Positions 1 through 6,674 of a DNA stretch of 12,611 nucleotides are shown piece after piece. A model generated the notes under the pieces. That model saw only the letters and a program-made list of their open reading frames with translations, did no database searches and was not told where the DNA came from. The DNA is from Gammaproteobacteria bacterium (GTDB lineage Bacteria > Pseudomonadota > Gammaproteobacteria > Steroidobacterales > Steroidobacteraceae): assembly GCA_005877965.1 (NCBI GenBank), contig VBNP01000074.1, forward strand, positions 6,278 to 18,888. The letters run 5' to 3'. The translations under genes and the position numbers were made by a program. The number at the start of each line of letters is the position of its first letter. Position 1 is the stretch's first letter.

Positions 1-337
1 CACGTGCAAGCGCTTGCGACAGACCGCTTCGCACTCTAATTCAAGCGGATGATGCGGTAGCGCTGGCGGCCCGGGGGCCAGCTGCCCGTCATTTCGAGGC
101 TTGAAATGGCTGCTCCAAAACAGCCGTTTACAAGAGGCCGGCGCGTGGAACGTTTGGACCTCTTAGGGCGCTCGGCGGCCGCTGCCGGATCACTTTACAT
201 AAGCTGCCCTCCTCGATTACCTGTCGCCAATTCTGCGACATAGTTGTCGCCGATAGAGGGTGCGCGTCATCGTTCCCCGGGCACAAGGTGCGACAAAATG
301 CTCGGACCGGTGGGGCGCATGATTGAGGAAGGAAGGC
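1..337. promoter_or_regulatory. Upstream region of the SPOR-like gene with repeated TGTCGC half-sites
   Basis: No convincing gene is seen here; short open frames on both strands lack ribosome sites and recognisable protein sequence. The hexamer TGTCGC or its complement GCGACA occurs five times: 16-21, 222-227, 235-240, 245-250 and 290-295. The copies at 222-227 and 235-240 form a perfect 6-bp inverted repeat with a 7-base spacer, and TGTCGCC at 222-228 is repeated directly at 245-251. The cluster ends about 40 bp before the chosen start of the downstream gene, so it may be a regulator-binding region. No clear sigma-70 promoter could be picked out. Confidence 0.35.
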
Positions 338-2551
338 GTGGCGCGCGTAATCAAAGTGCAGGCGTCCGACGACATCTGGCATCTAAGCATCGAGGATCTA
401 TTGGCTCCGCCGAGGGAACCGGCGCGAACTGCCGGTCCGGGCCCCTTTGTCATCAACCTGAGGACGTCCACGGCCACGATCGGTTCGCCGCCGAAAGGAC
501 TGCTGCCGATCGATCGAGTCCATGTATACCAACTCATGCGCGGTCACGACGGTCGGCCGCAGTTTCAGCTCCGCCTAGGTATCATCGAATCCGAGCCGGA
601 AGCCGACGCGCTTCTCTTGATGGTGCGTGAGCACTATCCGGGTGCGATCAAGGAACGGGCAGAAGACGACGACAAGGCCGCGATTGCGCGTGCAGCGTGC
701 CCCGCTGAGCCGGCAAAGACGGCGACGGCGGTTGCGGCCGCGAAGGCACCTGTCGTTCCAGTGCCGAAGAAGCTCGCCCCGCCAGCAGCACGACAGGCCG
801 CACAGAAGCCAGCAGAGTATTGTCTATTGGACATCGATGAGCTGTTGGCAGAAGACGACGACAAGGCCGCGATTGCGCGTGCAGCGTGCCCCGCTGAGCC
901 GGCAAAGACGGCGAGGGCGGTTGCGGCCGCGAAGCCACCTGTCGTTCCAGTGCCGAAGAAGGTCACCCCGCCAGCAGCACGACAGGCCGCACAGAAGCCA
1001 ACACAGCATTGTCGGTGGGACATCGATGAACTGCTGCCGCAGCTAGCCGCAGCGCGCCCGCTTGGCCGCGAGCCGTCGCCTCCGACTTCCACAGCGTCCA
1101 AAAGTGAGCGCAAGCCACCCAAGCTGGCCACCCCGCGTCGCTCCGAAAAAGCGCAGATGCCGTCACATTCCGCGGCGGCGCGACGCGCGAAACCGAGCGC
1201 ACAGTCTCGCCCGAATCCTCCGCTGGAGGAGACGCGACAGTCTCAGACTTCTCGAGGCGCAACCAATGCGCCTCCTGTTGAACGGAAGGAACCAATGTGG
1301 GTCGCACCCACTCGAGTTCTGAGCGAGCCGCGCGAACGTGTCAATCCAGCACAGCCGCCGCTCGCGAAGACCGCGCAGCTGTCGGTCAACGTCTCGTGCG
1401 GCGTGTCGCAGGCTGAAGGAGCGCCGAAGAGCGCTGTAGTCGAGGAAATCGAGTCGGACCCGAATGCCATAACCGATCATGTCGAGGTGCTCACCCTGAG
1501 GATCGAGGGGCAAATTGGTGCCGCTACGGAAGCACCGCTGCCGCCGGGTGGCGCGAGCAGCACTGAGTCTTCGATCGAGCCGAAGCCTCTCGAAGCTCCC
1601 AAACCCGCGGATGCGCGACCGGTACCGGGATTGCGGAGCCTTGATGCCTCGGCCCCGACCGGGCCCGAGCCGGTCGTTAGTACTGACTCCCGCGCGGTAA
1701 ACTCCGTGCCCCCAGAACGCCGCGCCGCAAACACGGCGCCCGCTCCGGCTGCTGAAACCGATGCAAACCTACCCGTCGCATCCGGGGAGGATTCGGGCGC
1801 GGATTCGGGATTACTGCAAAGCCGTGCGGCAAAGATCCCCGCGCTGCTGGACTCCGCAGACGCACACCAGAAGAGCGCGAACGCGCCGCAGAGTGATGCC
1901 GACGCGTCTATCGCGGCTGTACCGCCGCCCGGTTCGCGTCAGCTCATTGCACCTGGGCCGATCAGCCTGAACCCGCCGCCGCGCATCCCTCAGTCCGCGA
2001 GCGCGCAGGCAGGCGCTCCTGTGATGGACAGTACTCAAACGGTTCGTAGGCTCACGCCCCTCGAGCTCGCAGACGGCGAGGGCTCTTGCTGGTTCGCCGT
2101 TCAGCTCATGCTCCGCGAAGAACCGATCGACGCCGAGCAGGTGCCGGACCTCGGCATATTTTCCGAATATCGGCTGTACTCCGTTACGGGGCTCGAGCAG
2201 GACCGCGTGATGCACGCGCTGCGCGTCGGCTTCTTCTCGAGCGAGCTCGCGGCGGAAGCGGTGGCGGGCTATCTCGTGGCCTACTTCGACTCGCCGGTTA
2301 TCAAGCGTGTAAGCATCGCCGAGCGCGAGCGCTTCGCGGATACAGGCCTCGCGGCTCGCAAGGATGTCGGCGCGACAGGCGTACACGCCGTGATTGAATT
2401 GGCAACCCCGGCGCCTCTGGCAGAGCGTCGCGCGACAGAGCGTCGCGTGACAGAGCGTCGCGTCGACGCGGCACCCTCCGGCAGCAGCAAGCGCGCTGCG
2501 CACGAAGCACCTTCGCTCTGGTCCCGCCTGCTTGCGCCGCGCAGTCGGTAA
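338..2551 (+). CDS. Large disordered protein with two SPOR-like domains and internal repeats
   Basis: The gene encodes 737 residues from GTG 338, chosen because an AG-rich ribosome site (AGGAAGGA) sits about 5 bases upstream; an in-frame TTG at 323 overlaps that site and is less likely. Residues about 35-102 and about 583-662 look like compact alternating beta/alpha units resembling SPOR domains, which bind denuded peptidoglycan glycans. Between them lie some 480 residues rich in Ala, Pro, Arg and Ser, probably disordered. Residues 108-170 and 171-233 are a near-identical tandem duplication. A short motif, IEDLL (18-22) and IDELL (166-170, 229-233), recurs three times. The C-terminus carries three ERR-type repeats. 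There is no signal peptide or membrane segment, which is odd for a periplasmic SPOR protein, so a cytoplasmic or scaffold role is possible. The domain assignment is by eye; the function is unknown. Confidence 0.8.
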   Translation: MARVIKVQASDDIWHLSIEDLLAPPREPARTAGPGPFVINLRTSTATIGSPPKGLLPIDRVHVYQLMRGHDGRPQFQLRLGIIESEPEADALLLMVREHYPGAIKERAEDDDKAAIARAACPAEPAKTATAVAAAKAPVVPVPKKLAPPAARQAAQKPAEYCLLDIDELLAEDDDKAAIARAACPAEPAKTARAVAAAKPPVVPVPKKVTPPAARQAAQKPTQHCRWDIDELLPQLAAARPLGREPSPPTSTASKSERKPPKLATPRRSEKAQMPSHSAAARRAKPSAQSRPNPPLEETRQSQTSRGATNAPPVERKEPMWVAPTRVLSEPRERVNPAQPPLAKTAQLSVNVSCGVSQAEGAPKSAVVEEIESDPNAITDHVEVLTLRIEGQIGAATEAPLPPGGASSTESSIEPKPLEAPKPADARPVPGLRSLDASAPTGPEPVVSTDSRAVNSVPPERRAANTAPAPAAETDANLPVASGEDSGADSGLLQSRAAKIPALLDSADAHQKSANAPQSDADASIAAVPPPGSRQLIAPGPISLNPPPRIPQSASAQAGAPVMDSTQTVRRLTPLELADGEGSCWFAVQLMLREEPIDAEQVPDLGIFSEYRLYSVTGLEQDRVMHALRVGFFSSELAAEAVAGYLVAYFDSPVIKRVSIAERERFADTGLAARKDVGATGVHAVIELATPAPLAERRATERRVTERRVDAAPSGSSKRAAHEAPSLWSRLLAPRSR
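659..1036 (+). repeat. Two-copy 189-bp in-frame tandem duplication
   Basis: Copy 1 is 659-847 and copy 2 is 848-1036. By eye they differ at about a dozen of 189 positions, mostly in the last third. The period is exactly 63 codons, so the reading frame of the SPOR-like gene is kept. Each unit starts with an acidic AEDDDKAA stretch and ends with an IDELL motif. The low divergence indicates a recent duplication or ongoing gene conversion. Confidence 0.95.
2421..2465 (+). repeat. Three tandem 15-bp repeats
   Basis: The unit CAGAGCGTCGCGYGA occurs at 2421-2435 and 2436-2450, and its first 13 bases recur at 2451-2463 with a diverged end. In frame it encodes basic ERR repeats (AERRATERRVTERRV) near the C-terminus of the SPOR-like protein. 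Confidence 0.85.
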
Positions 2552-2580
2552 GATCGCGAATTTGCGAAAGCGGGTAAGGG

Positions 2581-2598
2581 GCGGAGGAGGCACTCCGC
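2581..2598. terminator. Weak hairpin between convergent genes
   Basis: GCGGAG (2581-2586) pairs perfectly with CTCCGC (2593-2598) around a 6-base loop, 30 bp after the stop of the SPOR-like gene and between convergent transcription units. No T-run follows on either strand, so if it ends transcription it is not a classical intrinsic terminator. Confidence 0.25.
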
Positions 2599-2610
2599 TG
2601 GCGATGGCCC

Positions 2611-2841
2611 CTTGTCAAGTGCGAACTTTACCTTGAAGGCGAGTTGCGTCGCGTGGCCGGCAGGATTGTCGAACTCCATGACATGCGCCAGCGCTGAAGC
2701 GGCTGCGCCAAAGCCCATGTTGGCTGGATGTTCCTCACGGATGAGTGTATCGGTGACGTGACTTTGCGCGTCGAGCGCCACTTGGATGTCGACCATGCCC
2801 TCGACGCCCTGACGTTCCGCATCCGGTGGGTAGTACTTCAT
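2611..2841 (-). pseudogene. TonB C-terminal domain remnant
   Basis: Read on the minus strand, this stretch encodes about 77 residues matching the TonB C-terminal fold: YYPPDAERQGVEG, then a VDIQVALD strand, a conserved-position AAASALA helix, and a terminal KVKFALD strand. In this family the domain sits in the periplasm and contacts TonB-dependent receptors. Here the upstream transmembrane and proline-rich parts are missing. The frame does not stop after the last strand but runs on to 2281, antisense to the SPOR-like gene, which is implausible as real coding sequence. The first ATG is at 2841, with no ribosome site, 23 bp below the stop of the TIR gene. I read it as a remnant truncated at both ends, perhaps by arrival of the TIR segment. 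A stand-alone small TonB-domain protein is the alternative. Confidence 0.6.
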
Positions 2842-2863
2842 GAGGTCCGGGCGTCCGGGCCAT

Positions 2864-3634
2864 CTAATCCTGAGCCAAGAGCCAACCGACGCCGCCCGGC
2901 GAGATACGCACGTCCGATTCGCGTGGCCTAGGGTGATGACCGACGTAAACAAAGTTACGTTTCTCGAGCTCAGCTAGATGGTATTTCATGGCCGCCAAGC
3001 CGACCTGCGTTCCAGCGGCCAGGTTCGATAGCGGTGCCTTATCAATGCCCTGATCCGCTAGCTGGGCGAGATAGCGGAGGATGCGCACTTGCTGAGGTGG
3101 CAAGTCTGGCGGTTCCGCACGTCCATCTGGCGCCGGGCTCTCCGCAATCTTGATACCGGCGGCCGCCGACCGTAACTCCGCGAGCATTTCTTTAAACGCG
3201 AGCCTGGGCGGCTGCTCCAGGCGTAATCCGTCGGCAACGCCTCCGATGAGTCGCTCTGCAGCGTCGTCCTGGTCGAGCCCAACGCCATGGAAATCACCGA
3301 ATGGCCGAGGCAGATCACCGACGCGTAGATCGGAGTGGCAGAGCGGAATGATATGTCGGTGCTTGATCCAGGCAGCGCCTAGCTCAATGTTCACCCACGG
3401 CCGGCGCAAGGAGGCGGGACTGAGAAGTGCGACCACAACGGCGGCTTGGTCCAGCTCCTGCTCAATGACTTCAATCCACTTGCGGCCAGCCGGCAGATCC
3501 TGTGCATCACCGGAAAGAAATGTCGTTACGGAGCGCGCGTGAAACGCATCCTTAATGCAGCTACTAACGACTGCACCGAGCGCCCCTTCCTCGTGGATAT
3601 GCGAGATGAAGACTCGAAGTGGAGCGGCCGCCAT
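2864..3634 (-). CDS. TIR-domain protein with C-terminal winged helix
   Basis: The product is 256 residues. Residues 5-140 look like a bacterial TIR domain: LRVFISHIHEEG as the first strand and loop, VVVALLSPASL as the fourth strand, and RPWVNIELGAAW, where E84 sits at the position of the catalytic glutamate of NAD-cleaving TIR domains. Residues about 178-256 form a winged helix-turn-helix (KYHLAELEKRNFVYV as recognition helix and wing), like MarR/ArsR-type DNA-binding domains. Bacterial TIR proteins commonly act in antiphage defence by degrading NAD or making cyclic ADP-ribose signals. Pairing with a winged helix suggests the effector senses nucleic acid or controls its own transcription; that is inference. 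The start is the only ATG before the first strand and has no clear Shine-Dalgarno. A perfect palindrome lies just upstream. No recognisable defence partner is adjacent. Confidence 0.8.
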   Translation of the reverse strand: MAAAPLRVFISHIHEEGALGAVVSSCIKDAFHARSVTTFLSGDAQDLPAGRKWIEVIEQELDQAAVVVALLSPASLRRPWVNIELGAAWIKHRHIIPLCHSDLRVGDLPRPFGDFHGVGLDQDDAAERLIGGVADGLRLEQPPRLAFKEMLAELRSAAAGIKIAESPAPDGRAEPPDLPPQQVRILRYLAQLADQGIDKAPLSNLAAGTQVGLAAMKYHLAELEKRNFVYVGHHPRPRESDVRISPGGVGWLLAQD

Positions 3635-3643
3635 TGCGGCAGC

Positions 3644-3663
3644 TTACCGCCGCGCGGCGGTAA
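3644..3663. promoter_or_regulatory. Perfect 20-bp palindrome upstream of the TIR gene
   Basis: TTACCGCCGC is followed directly by its exact reverse complement, giving a 20-bp dyad with no spacer. It lies 10-29 bp upstream of the TIR start codon. A spacer-free palindrome is typical of an operator for a dimeric winged-helix regulator. A second weaker dyad, GGTGA (3668-3672) and TCACC (3681-3685), follows. Binding by the TIR protein's own winged helix is a hypothesis. Confidence 0.5.
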
Positions 3664-3852
3664 GGGCGGTGAACTGATACTCACCCCACGGGGGAAGGGT
3701 AGCATCAAAAGCTTAAGCGTAACGGCGTCACGGCCGCCAACAGCGGCCGGCGAGGGCTATACCCCGCCCTGTACCAGCACTCAGCCCAGGTTCCGGCGTG
3801 GCGCGCGCCAGCCCATCCGCTGGGCTCCGTTTTCGGGTCGGTTTAGGCTGCG

Positions 3853-3884
3853 GGCCACCGGGGGCGGTCAGTACTCCGGTGGCC
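3853..3884. repeat. Strong inverted repeat
   Basis: GGCCACCGG (3853-3861) is the exact reverse complement of CCGGTGGCC (3876-3884), with a 14-base spacer. The pairing can extend outward with a bulge (GCTGC against TGCGCC). No T-run follows. It could be a REP-like element, a terminator or an RNA hairpin; the sequence does not decide. Confidence 0.6.
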
Positions 3885-3930
3885 TGCGCCATGGCCGCCG
3901 ATGCGCAGAAGTGAGGTAAAGCGCACTCGG

Positions 3931-3994
3931 CAGCCAACACAAAGGCGCGCGTTGCGTAGGAGATGGATGGCCGCGCGCCCGTGCTCTGTTAGGT
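3931..3994. other. attC-like imperfect dyad
   Basis: The right end has GTTAGGT (3988-3994), which fits the integron R' core GTTRRRY. The left end has AGCCAAC, one mismatch from RYYYAAC. Inside lie GGCGCGCG on the left and its complement CGCGCGCC on the right, separated from the end boxes by short unpaired bases, as in the R''-L''/L'-R' layout of attC hairpins. No integrase or second site was found, so this is a weak candidate; it may be an unrelated hairpin. Confidence 0.2.
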
Positions 3995-4251
3995 CGTCGG
4001 AAACAACTCCACGACGTTCGATAACCCTTGGTGCTTGGGCAGACGGTACTGTGCAGTGCTGATGGCGAAGTCCGCGCTCTTATAGTCGAGCCGCCGCAGG
4101 AACGCGCGCACGCGCTCTACTGGTCATTCGCAGCTGGTTGCTTTAGCAAGATGTTCCGGCTAGCGTTCGCGCAATTGGTGCGGTGTAGAGTGGCCAATCT
4201 CCTGTTGCCCTGACAAACATAACCCTAAAAGATGTCTACGTAGAGCTCGAT

Positions 4252-5736
4252 ATGACGACCTTCCAAGCGCTTCTAGTTTCGGCGACGTTGCTTGTGACTT
4301 CACCCGTTGCCATGAGTCAGGACGACGCGCGCAAAGAACTCATTGAACGCGGCAGGTCCTTTGAATTGAACACCCCGTACGTGCCGCCTCCCGGCGATCC
4401 AATGGAACATTACGCATCGGGGTACGCGAAGATCATGTGCTCGTCGGTGTTCATCACAGGTCTTGATGCCGCATTCGCAGCCGAAAACGTGGGCTACTTC
4501 ACCGCCCCCTACGAGATACGCGCAAAACTTGGGGTGCCGAAGATCGACCGCGAGAAACGCACGGTGGAGGTCAGGATGCCGAACGGCATAGTACGTATTG
4601 CAAAACAAGTTGGCAGCCAGGGGTGCGTGACTGTGCCGATCGGAAAGACCGACGTTTTTTTCAAGCCGTCAATCGTGAACAGCACTCTGCCGGACGCGAA
4701 AACGCAACAGTGGCCGATGGGTGACTTGCCACCTCCAAGTGTTTTTCCGCCAGAAATCAAGCGGACAATGATTCAACAGGCGGTGCAGGCCGCGTTCGAT
4801 CCTCGGGGCATGACGGCGGCGTTCGTGGTCACATACAAAGGACGAATCATCGCGGAGCGCTACGGTAAGGACATCACGTCTACGACGCCGCTCGAGAGCT
4901 GGTCAATGGGAAAGAGCTTGAGCGCCACCCTAATGGGCGTCCTCATCAAACAGGGCGCGTACGATCTATGGCAGCCGGCGCCGATTCCCGAATGGCAATC
5001 CCCTGGCGATCCACGTGCGAAGATCCGGATCGCCGATATCCTGCATATGTCGAGCGGCCTGCGGATCCGCGCGCCACTGGATCCGGACTTTGACAAGAGC
5101 GGTCCGTATCCGGATCATTATTATCTGTACACCGGCAGCATTGATTCGTTCAAGTACGCTGCGACGCGTCCTCTCCAGTGGCCGCCGAACACCGTGGGCC
5201 GCTATCGCAACACGGACCCGGTTCTCGCGAATTACCTCATTCGCCTCGCCGTCGAAAAACGCCATGAGGACTATCACTCTTTTCCGCAGCACGCACTGTT
5301 CGACAAGATTGGCATACGCACGATGGTTCTTGATACAGACCCGTATGGGAATTTCCTCACGCAAGGGTATGAGCAAGGCTCGGCCCGCGACTGGGCGCGC
5401 CTCGGCAACCTTTACTTGCAGGACGGGGTTTGGAACGGCGAGCGCATTTTGCCCGAAGGCTACGTGACGTTCGTAAGCACGATCGCGCCAGCGTGGGCGG
5501 CGGACAAGCGTCCAATCTATGGCGGATTTTTCTGGATCAATGGCGAGGGCACCTTTCCCGCACCCAGGGATTCCTTCTACATGGACGGTGCTGGCGGTCA
5601 ATACGTGCTGATCATCCCGCCATACCAACTTGCTATCGTACGGCTTGGGCATTACAAGGGGGCGGACGCTGGCAATAAGGCGCTGAGGAAGGCGATCAAA
5701 ATCATCCTCGAAGCCGTTCCCCGGGTGGGAAATTAG
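4252..5736 (+). CDS. Exported beta-lactamase-family serine hydrolase
   Basis: The product is 494 residues, starting with a signal peptide (about residues 1-22, cleavage near AMS-QDD), so it acts in the periplasm or outside. A family-specific N-terminal part (about 25-165), with two cysteines (C63, C125) that could form a disulfide, precedes the class C beta-lactamase/esterase-like fold. The SxxK motif is S218-M-G-K221, giving the nucleophilic serine and general base. The second motif is Y318-R-N320 and the third is a GAGGQ segment at about 446-450, replacing the KTG box. Relatives include esterases, peptidases and 6-aminohexanoate-dimer hydrolases, so antibiotic hydrolysis should not be assumed; the substrate is unknown. 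The start at 4252 is favoured by the signal peptide although the ribosome site is weak. It stands alone between the inverted-repeat region and mazEF. Confidence 0.9.
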   Translation: MTTFQALLVSATLLVTSPVAMSQDDARKELIERGRSFELNTPYVPPPGDPMEHYASGYAKIMCSSVFITGLDAAFAAENVGYFTAPYEIRAKLGVPKIDREKRTVEVRMPNGIVRIAKQVGSQGCVTVPIGKTDVFFKPSIVNSTLPDAKTQQWPMGDLPPPSVFPPEIKRTMIQQAVQAAFDPRGMTAAFVVTYKGRIIAERYGKDITSTTPLESWSMGKSLSATLMGVLIKQGAYDLWQPAPIPEWQSPGDPRAKIRIADILHMSSGLRIRAPLDPDFDKSGPYPDHYYLYTGSIDSFKYAATRPLQWPPNTVGRYRNTDPVLANYLIRLAVEKRHEDYHSFPQHALFDKIGIRTMVLDTDPYGNFLTQGYEQGSARDWARLGNLYLQDGVWNGERILPEGYVTFVSTIAPAWAADKRPIYGGFFWINGEGTFPAPRDSFYMDGAGGQYVLIIPPYQLAIVRLGHYKGADAGNKALRKAIKIILEAVPRVGN

Positions 5737-6048
5737 AACCTCGACTTCAATGAGTGCTTTTCTGATCGCTCAATGACCGCGAGGGGTCGACACCCGCTAG
5801 TGGCAACATGTGGAATAGCGACGGTTCTGATCATCGTCGGCAGATCAGTATCCCATCCGCGTGCCGATGGTTCTGGCCAGCGTCATCGCGACGGGATGAG
5901 AAGCTTTGCAACGGTTGCTTTCGGGTGCGCCAGGAGGCCAGGGCCATACACATCCTCCGCGTCCGCCGCCAGCTGAGCGATCGCGGAACCGGCGAACGGA
6001 GACGAGACCGCGGCCAGCCGCAGCCCCCCGATCATCTGATAAGCGTTG
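5737..6048. other. Intergenic region between serine hydrolase and mazEF
   Basis: About 310 bp with no confident gene. The plus-strand frames here have no ribosome site and their sequences look random. A minus-strand frame at 5883-6035 has strongly GC-rich third positions and is listed separately. An imperfect dyad around 5749-5772 (TGAGTGC...GCTCA), just after the hydrolase stop, could be a weak terminator. Confidence 0.4.
5883..6035 (-). CDS. Possible small protein or gene remnant, 50 residues
   Basis: Read on the minus strand from ATG 6035, the frame gives 50 residues, beginning MIGGLRLAAV and ending LLIPSR. Nearly every codon ends in G or C, as in the real genes of this window, and the sequence mixes hydrophobic and acidic residues as in a folded alpha/beta protein. 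I do not recognise it. There is no obvious ribosome site, so it may be the surviving 3' end of a longer gene whose 5' end was lost when mazEF was acquired. It could also be chance in GC-rich DNA. Confidence 0.22.
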   Translation of the reverse strand: MIGGLRLAAVSSPFAGSAIAQLAADAEDVYGPGLLAHPKATVAKLLIPSR

Positions 6049-6083
6049 CATGTAACACTGAAAGAGTGCATACATGTTACATG
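6049..6083. promoter_or_regulatory. Operator-like inverted repeat upstream of mazE
   Basis: CATGTAACA (6049-6057) is the exact reverse complement of TGTTACATG (6075-6083), with a 17-base spacer, in an AT-richer patch 23 bp before the mazE start. A TTGCAT hexamer at 6046-6051 could be a -35 element, but no convincing -10 is visible at the right distance. The half-sites lie where a MazE or MazEF complex would be expected to bind for autoregulation, as is usual in toxin-antitoxin operons. Confidence 0.6.
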
Positions 6084-6105
6084 TCACTTTCTTCGGGAGA
6101 ATCGC

Positions 6106-6342
6106 GTGAGTCCAGCCCGAGCCAGGAAGGGCTTGCGCACCCCGGTCGCCCAACGTGTGCAGAAGCACCGCAAGGCGCTGCGCGCCGCGGGCCTTCGTCC
6201 CATCCAGATCTGGGTTCCCGACGTTCGCTCGAAGCGCTTTGCCGCCCAGGCCCACCGGCAATCGCTCGCGGTCGCCAACAGCCCGTATGAGAAGCACGAT
6301 CAAGCCTTCATCGACTCCATTTCCGACTGGAACACCACATGA
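6106..6342 (+). CDS. mazE: Antitoxin, MazE family (DUF3018 type)
   Basis: The product is 78 residues, from GTG 6106 preceded by GGGAGA at good spacing; an upstream in-frame start would place the operator repeat inside the gene. The sequence has the hallmark of this antitoxin family: a basic N-terminal helix (residues 13-29, VAQRVQKHRKALRAAGL) followed by RPIQIWVPD (31-39) and AHRQSLAVA (49-57), which suggests a short DNA-binding strand-helix-helix module. The acidic C-terminus (about 63-75) would wrap the toxin. In known systems the antitoxin neutralises MazF and represses the operon. It overlaps mazF by 4 bp (ATGA), implying translational coupling. Confidence 0.88.
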   Translation: MSPARARKGLRTPVAQRVQKHRKALRAAGLRPIQIWVPDVRSKRFAAQAHRQSLAVANSPYEKHDQAFIDSISDWNTT

Positions 6343-6674
6343 AACGTGGCGACATCTGGAGCGTTGCCGGCGGTCCGGGCTACTCCGGCAAGCCGCGGCC
6401 CGTTATGGTCCTGCAGGAGAACAGGTTTGACGCCATGGAGTCCATCACGATTTGTCCCTTCACGGGTGATCCAACAGCCGCCGAACTGTTCCGTATTCCG
6501 ATTGAGCCCACTGCGACCAACGGTCTTAAGAGCCCGTCACGCCTCATGGTCGACAAAATCACCACTGTCGCAAAGAGCAAGGTGGGCAAACAGGTTGGGC
6601 GTCTCGATGACGGGGACGTCCTGCGCATGAACCGCGCAGTCGTCGTGTTTCTCGGGCTGGCAGGCTCGAACTAG
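6339..6674 (+). CDS. mazF: mRNA interferase toxin, MazF/PemK family
   Basis: The 111-residue product has the canonical MazF opening MKRGDIWSV, then GKPRPVMVLQ with the conserved arginine R20, and the CPFTGD strand end with T42, the two residues usually implicated in RNA cleavage. LMVDKITTVAK (69-79) and the C-terminal DVLRMNRAVVVFLG helix also fit, and the length is full for the family. It is a sequence-specific endoribonuclease that arrests growth when its antitoxin is lost. The ATG overlaps the mazE stop. All key features are intact, so the toxin is probably active; the cut site cannot be predicted from sequence. Confidence 0.92.
   Translation: MKRGDIWSVAGGPGYSGKPRPVMVLQENRFDAMESITICPFTGDPTAAELFRIPIEPTATNGLKSPSRLMVDKITTVAKSKVGKQVGRLDDGDVLRMNRAVVVFLGLAGSN

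Larger units (their letters stand above)
3664..4251. other. Gene-poor region rich in inverted repeats
   Basis: Roughly 590 bp lie between the divergent TIR and serine-hydrolase genes. Open frames exist (for example 4028-4213 on the plus strand, 3728-3940 on the minus strand) but lack recognisable sequence and ribosome sites. Visible structures are CGGCCGC/GCGGCCG (3731-3737 and 3743-3749), AGCCCA/TGGGCT (3810-3815 and 3821-3826), GGCCACCGG/CCGGTGGCC (3853-3861 and 3876-3884) and the larger dyad at 3931-3994. The promoter of the serine hydrolase must lie here or just upstream of 4252, but I cannot place it reliably. Confidence 0.5.

Noticed and set aside
1811..2593. 260-codon minus-strand open frame
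   Set aside because: Antisense to the SPOR-like gene, arginine-rich, no recognisable domain and no ribosome site.
4028..4213. 61-codon plus-strand frame before the serine hydrolase
   Set aside because: Non-ATG start without a ribosome site and no recognisable sequence; kept as part of the intergenic region.
4966..5652. 228-codon minus-strand open frame
   Set aside because: Antisense to the catalytic part of the serine hydrolase; no family resemblance.
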